A stretch of 64,000 bases of DNA from Stomoxys calcitrans. Taxonomy: Eukaryota > Arthropoda > Insecta > Diptera > Muscidae. Made by a program: the position numbers and the translations under genes. Location of the stretch: contig NC_081552.1 of assembly GCF_963082655.1 (NCBI RefSeq), positions 58,756,561 through 58,820,560 on the forward strand, given 5' to 3'. This document shows positions 1 through 9,796 of this stretch, piece after piece (position 1 is the stretch's first letter; the number at the start of each line of letters is the position of its first letter). The notes under the pieces are model-generated. The model worked only from the letters and a program-made list of their open reading frames with translations, did not search any database and was not told where the DNA came from.

Positions 1-480
1 ATCGGTCCATAACCTGACATAGCTGCCATATAAACCGATCTTGGGTCTTGACTTCTTGAGTCTCTAGAGTGCGCAATTCTTATCCGATTGGAATGAAATT
101 TTGCACTACGTGGTTCGTTATTATATCCAACAACTGTGCCAAGTATGGTACAAATCGGTCCATTATCTGATAAAGCTGCCATATAAACCGATCTTGGGTC
201 TTGACTTCTTGAGCCTCTAGAGTGCGCAATTCTTATCCTATTGGAATGAAATTTTGCACGACGTGTTTTGTTATGATATCCAATAAATGTGCTAAGTATA
301 GTTCAAATCGGTCCATAACCTGATATAGCTGCCATATAAACCGATCGTGGGTCTTGACTTCTTGAGCCTCTAGAGTGCGCAATTCTTAACCTATTGGAAT
401 GAAATTTTGCACGACGTGTTTTGTTATGATAGCCAATAAATGTGCTAAGTATGGTTCAAATCGGTCCATAACCTGATATA
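1..480 (+). mobile_element. HINE-A (Helentron-like) internal 153-bp monomers, left part of interrupted copy
   Basis: Three near-identical monomers, each with a GATATAGCTGCCATATAAACCG block, a TTGACTTCTTGAGCCTCTAGAG block and a TTTTGCACGACGTG block. The 5' leader lies outside the window. The copy is broken at a TA dinucleotide (479-480) by a Tc1 transposon and resumes at 3521. It is non-coding. Confidence 0.8.
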
Positions 481-703
481 CAGCGGTCAAAAAAAGTATT
501 CATCATTCAATGTTTTTTTTTTTAATAAGTCTACAAAAAACAATTGGAATAAAAACATATTAAACTAATGATGCAGTAGTGCTTGTGTGATATATATGTA
601 CACAATTTCATTGTTTTTAAAGAAAAAAATAGTATTTATTGGAACAAAAAGGGCCATTTTACGGCTGAACACAAAAAATTAAACAAAAAAAGTATTCATC
701 ATT
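481..703 (+). repeat. Tc1 left arm: outer TIR plus inner direct repeat
   Basis: The outer TIR is 481-507. The 19-bp core motif sits at 489-507 and again at 685-703, 196 bp apart, in the same orientation. Sequence between the two sites does not match the right arm, so only the binding sites are conserved. Confidence 0.88.
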
Positions 704-1690
704 GCAAAATAACAAAAAAATAAATAACATAATTTAAAAAAATTAATACTTTGTTATTCGACCACCGCGTCTTATAACTTCTTTTAAACGGTTTGACATC
801 GATTGGACTAATTTAGCGGTTATATTTTGGTCTATATTAGTCCATTCCTCCATTATCACCTGTTGCATTTGACTCTTGCTCGAAAAATTGCGCGTTCTCA
901 ATTTGCGTTCGAGATGTTCCCAAAGATGTTCAATTGGGTTCAAGTCGGGACTTTGAGGAGGAGTTTTAATGACTTTGGGGCAGTTATACAGCATCCACAT
1001 CTTGGTATTTAAAGCAGAATGTTTGGGGTCATTATCTTGATAATATTGAAAGTTATTACCAAGCCCAAGTTTTACAGCACTATCTTTTAAATTCCTCTTT
1101 AAAATGTCAATGTAATACTTATGATCCATTACTCCATTAATAATTTCAAGATTTCCCGCTCCTGAAGCCGCCATACACCCCCAAACCATTAAACCACCTC
1201 CACCATGTTTTACAGTAGCAACTGTGTTTCGTTCTTCAAGCTCTGTATTTGGTTTTCTGTACACTATGACCTTTCCATCGCACCCAAAAAGATTAAACTT
1301 GCTCTCGTCTGCAAAAATGACTGTTTTCCAAAATGATTCGGGCTGTTTTACATACATTTTTGCGAAGTTTAGCCTTTTCACTCGGTTTATTTTATTTATA
1401 AAGGGCTTCTTACGTGCAGTTCTTCCTCTGTAACTATGCCTTTTGAGTGTATTTCGAATTGTTTGTGTAGTAACTTCCTTCCCTAAATATTCCATAGTGT
1501 TTTTACGAAGAATGGTCGCATTTGTCTTCGGAGTTTTCTGAACTTGCCGCACTAGCCAACGCACATCTCCAACTGAAAGTGCTTTTGGTCGACCAGATCT
1601 TGGTTTATTGTCAACAGTTTTCGTTTCTGTCCACTTTCTGATGATGGATTGTATAGAAGATCGTGGTCTATTTAATATTTCACTGATAGT

Positions 1691-3092
1691 TTTTATACCC
1701 TCCACCATAAGATGGGGGGTATACTAATTTCGTCATTCTGTTTGTAACTACTCGAAATATTCGTCTGAGACCCCATAAAGTATATATATTCTTGATCGTC
1801 GCGACATTTTATGTCGATCTAGCCATGTCCGTCCGTCTGTCCGTCCGTCCGTCTGTCCGTCCGTCCGTCCGTCCGTCCGTCCGTCTGTCCGTCCGTCCGT
1901 CCGTCCGTCCGTCCGTCCGTCTGTCTGTCGAAAGCACGCTAACTTCCGAAGGAGTAAAGCTAGCCGCTTGAAATTTTGCACAAATACTTCTTATTAGTGT
2001 AGGTCGGTTGGTATTGTAAATGGGCCATATCGGTCCATGTTTTGATATAGCTGCCATATTAACCGATCTTGGGTCTTGACTTCTTGAGCCTCTAGAGTGC
2101 GCATTTCTTATCCGATTGGAATGAAATTTTGCACGACGTGTTTTGCTATGATATCCAGCAACTGTGCTAAGTATGGTTCAAATCGGTCGATAACCTGATA
2201 TAGCTGCCATATAAACCGATCTTGGGTCTTGACTTCTTGAGCCTCTAGAGTGCGCATTTCTTATCCGATTGGAATGAAATTTTGCACGACGTGTTTTGCT
2301 ATGATATCCAGAAACTGTGCCAAGTATGGTTCAAATCGGTCGATAACCTGATATAGCTGCCATATAAACCGATCTTAGGTCTTGACTTCTTGAGCCTCTA
2401 GAGGGCGCAATTCTTATCCGATTAGAATGGAATTTCGCACGACGTGGTTTGTTATGATACCCAACAACTGTGCCAAGTATGGTTTAATTCGGTTCATAAC
2501 CTGATATAGCTGCCATATAAACCGATCTTGGGTCTTGACTTCTTGAGCCTCTAGAGGGCACAATTCTTATCCGATTTGAATGAATTTTTGCTTGACGTGT
2601 TTCGTTATTATATCCAACAACTGTGCCATGGACATGGTTCAAATCGATCCACAACCTGATATAGCTGTCATATGAACAGATCTGGGGATTTGACTTCTTT
2701 ACCCCTAGAGGTCGCAATTATTATCCGTTATGCCTGAAATTTTGTATGATGGATCCTCCCATGACCATCAACAAACGTGTTTATTATGGTCTGAATCGGT
2801 CTATAGCCCGATACAGATCCCATATAAATCGTTCTCCCTATTTTACTTCGTGAGCCCCAATGGGCGCAATTCTTATACGAATTGGCTGAAATTTTACACA
2901 GGTCTCCAACATATAATTTAATTGTGGTCCGAACCGGACCATATCTTGATATCGTTTTAATAGCAGAGCAACTCTTTTCTTATATCCTTTTTTGCCTAAG
3001 AAGAGATGCCGGGAAAAGAACTCGACAAATGCGATACATGGTGGAGGGTATATAAGATTCGGCCCGGCCGAACTTAGCACGCTTTTACTTGT
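1691..3092 (+). mobile_element. HINE-A, complete copy nested in the Tc1 transposase
   Basis: Non-autonomous Helentron-like element. The 5' sub-terminal repeat TATACCCTCCACCAT (1694-1708) is exactly inverted at 3038-3052. The leader with the TATATATATTC box is followed by a long GTCC/GTCT tract (about 1827-1929), then 153-bp monomers (block starts near 2051, 2204, 2357 and 2510). A 3' hairpin TTCGGCCCGGCCGAA (3058-3072) and a 20-nt tail follow. Removing 1691-3092 restores the transposase reading frame, so the insertion went between two T residues without target duplication. Confidence 0.85.
1827..1929 (+). repeat. GTCC/GTCT tetranucleotide tract in HINE-A
   Basis: About 100 bp of mixed GTCC and GTCT units. 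It is the longest such tract in the window; equivalent tracts in other copies are as short as about 20 bp (for example 9929-9948). Confidence 0.9.
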
Positions 3093-3298
3093 TTGAGTTA
3101 AACCCTTCCTGTGGTGTTTTATTATCAAAACTTTTACCTCATCAGAAACCTCGTTTTGCTTACGACCCATTTTGACAAAAACTATATTTTCAATGAAATT
3201 AAATATTTGCTGTCAAGGGCAAAGCCTCCTTTACTAAATAAAACAGAAAAGGGGGATTCCCAAATAATATTTGAATTTGACTTTGATGATAGCACATC

Positions 3299-3520
3299 AA
3301 TGATGAATACTTTTTTTGTTCTGTTTTTGGTGTTATTATATAAAATTGCATTTTTTGCGCTAATTAAATTTATTTTTTGAATTTATTTTAAAACATATTA
3401 CGAAAAATAAACTATTGCATAAAACTGCATTATTTGTTTACTTTAAATTTTCTTCAATTACCCAAAATAAGTGAATTTATTATCAATTTTGCTAATGATG
3501 AATACTTTTTTTGACCGCTG
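3299..3520 (-). repeat. Tc1 right arm: inner direct repeat plus outer TIR
   Basis: Mirror of the left arm: the 19-bp motif is at 3299-3317 and 3494-3512 (195 bp apart), and the outer TIR is 3494-3520. The TA target copy follows at 3521-3522. Confidence 0.88.
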
Positions 3521-4215
3521 TAGCTGTCATATAAATAGATCTTGGGTCTTGACTTCTTGTGCCTCTAGAGTGCGCAATTCTTATCCGATTGGAATGAAAT
3601 TTTGCACGACGTATTTTGTTATGATATCCAACAACTGTGCCAAGTATAGTTCAAATCGGTCCACAAACTGATATAGCTGCCATATCAACCGATCTTGGGT
3701 CTTGATTTCTTGAGCCTCCAGAGTGCGCAATTCTTATCCGATTGGAATGAAATTTTGCACGAAGTGTTATGATATCCAATAAATGTGCCTAGTATGGTTC
3801 AAATCGGTCCATAACCTGATATAGCTGTCATATAAACCGATCTTGGGTCTTGACTTCTGAGCCTCTAGAGTGCGCAATTCTTATCCGATTTTGCTGAAAT
3901 TTTGTACGACGGATGACCATCATCATACGTGTTTATTATGATCTAAATCAGTCTATAGCCCGATACAGCTCCCATATAAATCGATCTCTCTATTTTACTT
4001 CTTGAGCCCTCAAAGGGCGCAATTCTTATTCGAATTGGCTGACATTTTACACAGGTCTCCAACATGTAATAATATAATAGTAGCAGAGCAAATCTTTTCT
4101 TATATCCTTTTTTGCCTAAGAAGAGATGCCGGGAGAAGAACTCGGCAAATGCGATCCATGGTGGAGGGTATGTAAGATTCGGCCCGGCCGAACTTAGCAC
4201 GCTTTTATCTGTTTG
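3521..4215 (+). mobile_element. HINE-A, right part of the copy interrupted by Tc1
   Basis: Monomers resume immediately after the Tc1 right end and run to a standard HINE-A 3' end (inverted repeat ATGGTGGAGGGTAT near 4159, hairpin, and tail with a variant TATCTGTTT). Confidence 0.82.
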
Positions 4216-4734
4216 TTTTGACTCTGAGAGGGTGCAAACAAAATTTCGAACGAATAACATTACCAATCTTCGAAATCTGGTGGTTTTGAAAATTAGGGTA
4301 ATGGGAAGTGCTTTTTAGGGGAGGGATGGCACTCAGACATTTCGACTCAAATATGGATATCAAGTTCGTGCTGCACTCCCAAATCCATTTAATGTGAGCC
4401 CCGTATTGCCATGGTCAATAAATATGAAATGTTCGGAGGATGTTTTGGGGGGGCCACCGACACTTTACCCTGAAAATAGTTATCAAACTCATTCTTTACT
4501 CCCAAATACCGCTGATTTGAGCTCCATATTGCCATAATTGGAAATTAAATTCAGTTAAGAGGGGCTTTAGGGCGTACCCCTAAACACTTAGCTTAACCTC
4601 TATCGTTTCTGTGAATTTTCTAAACGTTTATCTATGGCTTGCATCAATTTGAAAGGGGAATCACCTCCAATGGACATTCGGGTATTTTTAGGATCACTTT
4701 CAAGTATGCGCAGGTGTATTCATTATGTTTAGAT
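4216..4734 (+). repeat. Repeat C fragment (unclassified interspersed repeat)
   Basis: No gene. Monomer-like text such as TTGAGCCCCATATTGCCATGG and GGTGTTTTGGGG, shared with 27975-28975 and, inverted, with 46579-48782. The first about 60 bp (4216-4280) match nothing else I recognised. Confidence 0.6.
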
Positions 4735-5838
4735 TTTTATACCCTCCACCATAAGATGGGGGTATACTAATTTCGTCATTCTGATTGTAACTACTCGAAA
4801 TATTCGTCTTAGACCCCATAAAGTATATATATTCTTGATCGTCGTGAAATTTTATGTCGATCCAGCCATGTCCGTCCGTCTGTCTGTCGAAAGCACGCTA
4901 ACTTCCGAAGGAGTAAAGCTAGCCGCTTGAAGTTTTGCACAAATACTTCTTATTAGTGTAGGTCGGTTGGTATTGTAAATGGGCCATATCGGTCAATGTT
5001 TTGATATAGCTGCCATATAAACCGATCTTGGGTCTTGACTTCTTGAGCCTCTAGCGTGCGCAATTCTTATCCGATTGGAATAAAATTTTGCATGACGTGT
5101 TTTGTTATGATATCCAAAAACTGTGCCAAGTATGGTTCAAATCGGTTCATAACCTGACATAGCTGCCATATAAACCGATCTTGGGTCTTGACTTCTTGAG
5201 TCTCTAGAGTGCGCAATTCTTATCCGATTGGAATGAAATTTTGCACGACGTGTTTCGTTATTATATCCAACAACTGTGCCAAGTATGGTACAAATCGGTC
5301 CATTACCTGATATGGCTGCCATATAAACCGATCTTGTTTCTTGACTTCTTGACTTCTTGAGCCTCTAGAGTGCGCAATTCTTATCCGATTGTAATGAAAT
5401 TTTGCACGACGTGTTTTCTTATGATATCCAACATCTGTGCCAAGTATGGTTCAAATCGGTCCATAACTTTATATAGCTGTCATATAAACCGATCTTGGGT
5501 CTTGACTTCCTTGACGTGTTTATTATGGTCTGAATCGGTCTATAGCCCGATACAGCTCCCATATAAATCGATCTCTCTATTTGACTTCTTGAGCCCACAA
5601 AGAGCGCAATTCTTATTCGAATTGGCTGACATTTTACACAGGTCTCCAACATAAATATAATTTAATTGTGGTCCAAACCGGACCATATCTTAATATCGCT
5701 CTAATCGCAGAGCAATTCTTTGCTTATATCCTTTTTTTTGCCTAAGAATAGATGCCGGGAAAAGAACTCGACAAATGCGATCCATGATGGAGGGTATATA
5801 AGATTCGGCCCGGCCGAACTTAGCACGCTTTTACTTGT
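4735..5838 (+). mobile_element. HINE-A copy
   Basis: 5' end TATACCCTCCACCAT near 4739, leader, a short GTCC/GTCT tract (4869-4888), four monomers, the terminal half-monomers, and 3' hairpin plus ACTTGTTT ending near 5838. Confidence 0.82.
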
Positions 5839-5840
5839 TT

Positions 5841-5899
5841 ATTGTATTACGTTGGGTATCCAAAGTTCGGCCCGGCCGAACCTAATGCCTCTTTACTTG
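5841..5899 (+). mobile_element. HINE-B 3' end remnant
   Basis: GGGTATCCAAAG, hairpin TTCGGCCCGGCCGAA and a tail CCTAATGCC...TTACTTGT match the HINE-B terminus. The rest of the element is missing. It sits exactly between the end of one HINE-A and the start of the next. Confidence 0.65.
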
Positions 5900-6722
5900 T
5901 TATACCCTCCACCATAAGATGGGGGTATACTTACTTCGTCGTTCTATTGGTAACACCTCAAAATATGCGTCTATGACCCCATAAAGTATATTTATTCTTG
6001 ATTGTCATGACATTTTAAGTCGATCTTGTCATGTTTGTCCGACCATCTGTCTGTCGAAGGGACGACTACTTTCGAAGGAGTAAAGCTAGGCGCTTAAAAT
6101 TTTGCAAAAATACTTTTTATTAGTGAAGGTGGAATTATAAATGGGCCATATCAGTCTATCTTTTGATATAGATGCCATATAAACCGATCTTGGGTCTTGA
6201 CTTCTTCAGCTTTTAGAGGTCGCAATTCTTATAAAATTTGGCTGTAATTTTGCACGTGGTGTTTTGGTATTACTTCCAACAACAGTGCTAAGTATAGTTC
6301 AAAACGGTTCATAACCTGGTATAGCTGCTGTATAAACCGATCTTGAATCGTGACTTGAAGCCGATGCCATATAAACCGAACTGGGGTCTTGACTTCTCGA
6401 CCTTCTAGAGGACGCAATTCTCAAATTTTGTACAACGACTTCTTCCACTTCTTCCACCATATGTGTCCAATATGTTTTGAATCGATCTATAGCTTTATAT
6501 AGATCCCATATACACCTATCTCCCGATTTTGCTTCTTGAGCCCCTACAATGCGCAATTCTTATCCGAATGAACTGAAATATTACACAATGACTTCTACAA
6601 TGTTCAGCATTCATTTATGGTCCGAATCGGACTATAACTTGAAATAGCTTCAATAGCATAACAGTTTTTATTCAATATTCTTTGTTTGCCTAAAATGAAA
6701 TACCGCGCATAGAACTCGTTTT
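5900..6722 (+). mobile_element. Older diverged HINE-A
   Basis: Starts TATACCCTCCACCAT directly after the HINE-B remnant. The leader and about four monomers are clearly diverged. The copy stops at ATAGAACTCG, before the expected hairpin, so its 3' end is lost. Confidence 0.7.
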
Positions 6723-6882
6723 TCCATCATGTTGGTACACATATCTGTTATATATTTTGGTCATATCAGCCATTTTGGATTGCAGGTTTGTTTTTGACTG
6801 ATAAAAAAGTAAGTCGAATTTTGGTGTGCTCTTCTAGTTTTTATTATTCGAAAAAATGGATCGAAGAAATTGCATTATGCGT
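6723..6882. other. Unassigned 160-bp segment between HINE copies
   Basis: No gene or HINE features. It contains CATGTTGGTACACATATC and a short open stretch on the plus strand (ATGGATCGAAGAAATTGC), which could be the 5' remnant of an unrelated DNA transposon. I cannot confirm that. Confidence 0.35.
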
Positions 6883-8105
6883 GGGTATACTAATTTCGTC
6901 ATTCTGTTTGCAACTACCCGTAATATTCGTGTGAGTCCCCATAAAGTAAATATATTTTTGATCGTCGTGACATTTTATGTCTCCGTCCGTCCGTCCGTCT
7001 TTCTGTCGAAAGCGCGCTAACTTTCGAAGGAGTAAAGCCAGTCGCTTGAAATTTTGCACAAATACTTCCTATTAGCGTAGGTCGGTTGGGATTGTAAATG
7101 GGCCATATCTTGAACCTCTAGAAGGCGCAATTCTTATCCGATTTGAATGAAATGCACTACGTGTTTTGTTATGATATCCAACAACTGTGCCAAGTATGGT
7201 TCAAATCGGTCCATAACCTGATATAGCTGCCATATAAACCGATCTTGGGTCTTGACTTCTTGAGCCTATAGAGTGCGCAATTTTTATCCGATTGGAATGA
7301 CATTTTGCACGACGTGGTTTGTTATGATATCCAATAACTGTGCTAAGTATAATTCAAATCGGTTTATAACCTGATATAGCTGCTATACAAACCGATCTTG
7401 GGTCTTGACTTCTTGAGCCTCTAGAGTGCGCAATTCTTATCCGATTGGAATGGAATTTTGCACGACGTGTTTTGTTATGATATCCAACAACTGTGCCAAG
7501 TATGGTTCAAATTTGTCCATAACCTGATATAGCTGCCATATCAACCGATCTTGGGTCTTGACTTCTTGAGCGCAATTCTTATCCGATTTGAATGCATTTT
7601 TGCACGAAGTGTTTTGTTATGATATCCAACGACTGTGCCAAGTGTGGTTCAATTCGGTTCATAACCTGATATAGCTGTCATATAAACAGATCTGGGACCT
7701 TGACTTCTTGAGCCTCTAGAGGTCGCAATTATTATCCGATTTGCCTGAAATTTTCTACTACGGATCCTCTCATGCCCATCAACATACGTGTTTATTATGA
7801 CCTGAATCGGTCCATAGCCCGATACAGCTCCCATATAAATCGATCTCTCTATTATACTTCTTGAGCCTCCAAAGGGCGCAATTCTTATTCGAATTGGCTG
7901 ACATTTTATACAGTTCTCCAACATTTAATTTAATTGTGGTCTAAACTGGACCATATCTTGATATCGCTCTAATAGCAGAGCAAATCTTTTCTTATATCTT
8001 TTTTTGCCTAAGAAGAAATGCCGGGAATGGAACTCGACAAATGCGATCCATGGTGGAGGGTATGTAAGATTCGGCCCGGCCGAACTTAGCACGCTTTTAC
8101 TTGTT
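6883..8105 (+). mobile_element. HINE-A, 5'-truncated
   Basis: Begins inside the leader (GGGTATACTAATTTCG) without the terminal TATACCCTCC, then a short GTCC tract, monomers and a full 3' end (hairpin near 8072, tail ACTTGTTT). Its last part lies inside copy 1 of the 2,682-bp tandem duplication. Confidence 0.75.
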
Positions 8106-8747
8106 TATGATATCTAACGACTATGCGAAGTATGGTTCAAATTGGTCTATAACCTGATATAGTTGTCATATTAACCGATCTAGTGACTTGACTTCTTGAG
8201 CTTCTAGAGTGCGCAATTCCTATCCGATTTGGCTGAAGTTTTACATGACGTATTTTATTATGACTTTAAACAACTATGCCAAATAAGGCTCACATCCGTT
8301 CATAACCTAATATAGCTGACATTAAACCGATCTGGGATCTTGACTTCTTGAGCCTCTAGAGGTCGCAATTATTTTCCGATTTGCCTGAAATTTTCTACTA
8401 CGGATCCTCTCATGCCCATCAACATACGTGTTTATTATGACCTGAATCGGTCTATAGCCCGATACAGCTCCCATATAAATCGATCTCTCTATTATACTTC
8501 TTGAGCCTCCAAAGGGCGCAATTCTTATTCGAATTGGCTGACATTTTATACAGTTCTCCAACATTTAATTTAATTGTGGTCTAAACTGGACCATATCTTG
8601 ATATCGCTCTAATAGCAAAGCAAATCTTTTCTTCTGTCCTTTTTTGCTTAAGAAGAGATGCCGGGAAAAGAACTCTACAAATGCGATCCATGGTGGAGGG
8701 TATATAAGATTCGGCGCGGCCGAACTTTACACTCTTTTATTTGCTTA
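8106..8747 (+). mobile_element. Older HINE-A 3' portion (copy 1)
   Basis: Monomers without a 5' leader, ending in a mutated hairpin (TTCGGCGCGGCCGAA) and tail TTTATTTGCTT. Probably the right half of a copy split by the preceding HINE-A. Confidence 0.68.
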
Positions 8748-8984
8748 ATTATTAGCCCTTTACTATAGCAATATCTACATATGAACCGATTTCTCAAAAT
8801 CAAATGTTTTTTGCTTGGGTCAAAAAAGTGACATGAGGAAAATTTTACGAGAATTGGACACGAAATGCTATCATTACATTGATTTAAAGAAATAATGGCG
8901 AGATTGATTTAAAGAAATAATGGCTGTCTCAAATCGAATGAGACAGCCATTCTGACTCGATCGGGCGACAATACGAGCCAATTC
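8748..8984. other. Unassigned sequence with a perfect 13-bp hairpin (copy 1)
   Basis: No gene. GATTTAAAGAAATAATGGC occurs twice (about 8881 and 8907). Next to it is a perfect inverted repeat: AATGGCTGTCTCA (8919-8931), a 7-nt loop, then its complement (8939-8951). Confidence 0.6.
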
Positions 8985-9473
8985 ACCGGCCCCGAACGTA
9001 AAATGGAATGTTCACCAAACTAGCTTCTCCATAAGTCCATTGTTACACATGCTGTGTGGATGATACCCAAAAAAAAGTTGAGTATCAACCCACGGTAGCG
9101 CTCACCATTCAGTTTCTTTACGATTCGCATCATCTTTGAAGAAGTACGGCCCAACGATGCCACCAGCCTATAAACCGTACAAACTATAACTTTTTCTGGA
9201 TCCAATGGTAGTTCTTGCAATGCTTCTGGCTAATCTTCACTCCAAAATCATTGAGCCAAAAATGAGCTTTGTCGCTCAAGGGAAGAAGAGCGCCATGAAC
9301 ATTCTTAACAGAGCACGCATTGCAAGCGTTGTTCGTTTGTAAGTCGATTCATGCTTAAATTATAGACCAAAGTGAGAATGTTTGGCAATGAAACAAGCCA
9401 CGAAACGTACGTGAACTGTTTAAACCATAGTTGCCAAAATCATAATAACTAAAAAATCACCCTTTAAACAATC
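8985..9473 (-). pseudogene. Decayed mariner-family transposase fragment (copy 1)
   Basis: Minus-strand peptide pieces matching the central part of an insect mariner-like transposase (QELPLDPEKV, NGERYRGLI, TACVTMDLW), with many frame breaks. The right boundary is the mariner terminal sequence AAAAAATCACCCTTTAA (about 9457-9473), which also ends the MITEs at 31962-32522 and 40096-40522. No left terminus is visible and catalytic motifs are broken. Confidence 0.72.
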
Positions 9474-9796
9474 GTCTAGACCTGGCAGACTGGCTTCTCT
9501 ACTTATAGCGTAGAATGCCACTTCAGATCTCCGGAAAACAAGCTACGATACATGAGGTGAGAAGGATACATTCCGTGAAAAGATACATGTACATGTTGTC
9601 TAAACAGAATTGTAGAAGTCATACAAATCATCACCCTCAACACATTTTTGTTCAATAACTCCCTTTCCTGTCAAATTTCGGATCCAGTTCTCTGTGTATC
9701 TTCTCAATTTAGTGTCGTGGTTAGACCGATGTGTTTTTGTCACCGTAAGTAGAACATGTACGGAGTTTATATTTATATATTTATATTATAATATTA
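9474..9796. other. Unassigned sequence (copy 1)
   Basis: About 320 bp between the mariner end and the next HINE-A. I see no coding potential or known repeat; it ends in an AT-rich run (TATATTTATATATTTATATT). Confidence 0.45.

Larger units (their letters stand above)
743..3170 (-). pseudogene. Tc1-like DD34E transposase, split by a HINE-A insertion
   Basis: Cut-and-paste transposase of the Tc1/mariner (IS630) superfamily, which would bind the element's own IR/DR sites. The start ATG is at 3168-3170; 26 codons run to 3093, then a 1.4 kb HINE-A intervenes, and the frame resumes at 1690 and runs to the stop at 743. The two pieces total about 341 codons, normal for Tc1. Visible parts: a paired-type HTH region (TISEILNRPRSSIQ), a GRPK hinge motif, and catalytic D in FADES, D in YYQDND and E in PDLNPIEHLWE, with exactly 34 residues between the last two (DD34E). 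The downstream piece has no internal stop and all three catalytic residues. Its apparent ATG at 1706-1708 and first codons (MVEGIK) come from the HINE terminus, so that start is artificial. The insertion cuts the N-terminal DNA-binding domain, so function is presumably lost. Confidence 0.9.
481..3520 (-). mobile_element. Tc1-type DNA transposon with a nested HINE-A
   Basis: The ends are perfect 27-bp inverted repeats (481-507 and 3494-3520, starting CAGCGGTC) flanked by the TA target duplication typical of Tc1/mariner (479-480 and 3521-3522). Each end also has an inner copy of the 19-bp motif AAAAAAAGTATTCATCATT (685-703; inverted at 3299-3317), the IR/DR plan with two transposase-binding sites per end. 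Total length is 3,040 bp, but 1691-3092 is a later HINE insertion; without it the element is about 1,638 bp, the normal Tc1 size. The transposase lies on the minus strand. I could not assign a named subfamily. Confidence 0.92.

Noticed and set aside
1706..1708. ATG giving MVEGIK as the transposase start
   Set aside because: These codons belong to the HINE 5' end. The true start is at 3168-3170 on the other side of the insertion.
1809..2057. Open frames with TDGRTDGR repeats
   Set aside because: Translation of the GTCC/GTCT tetranucleotide tract; low-complexity artefact.
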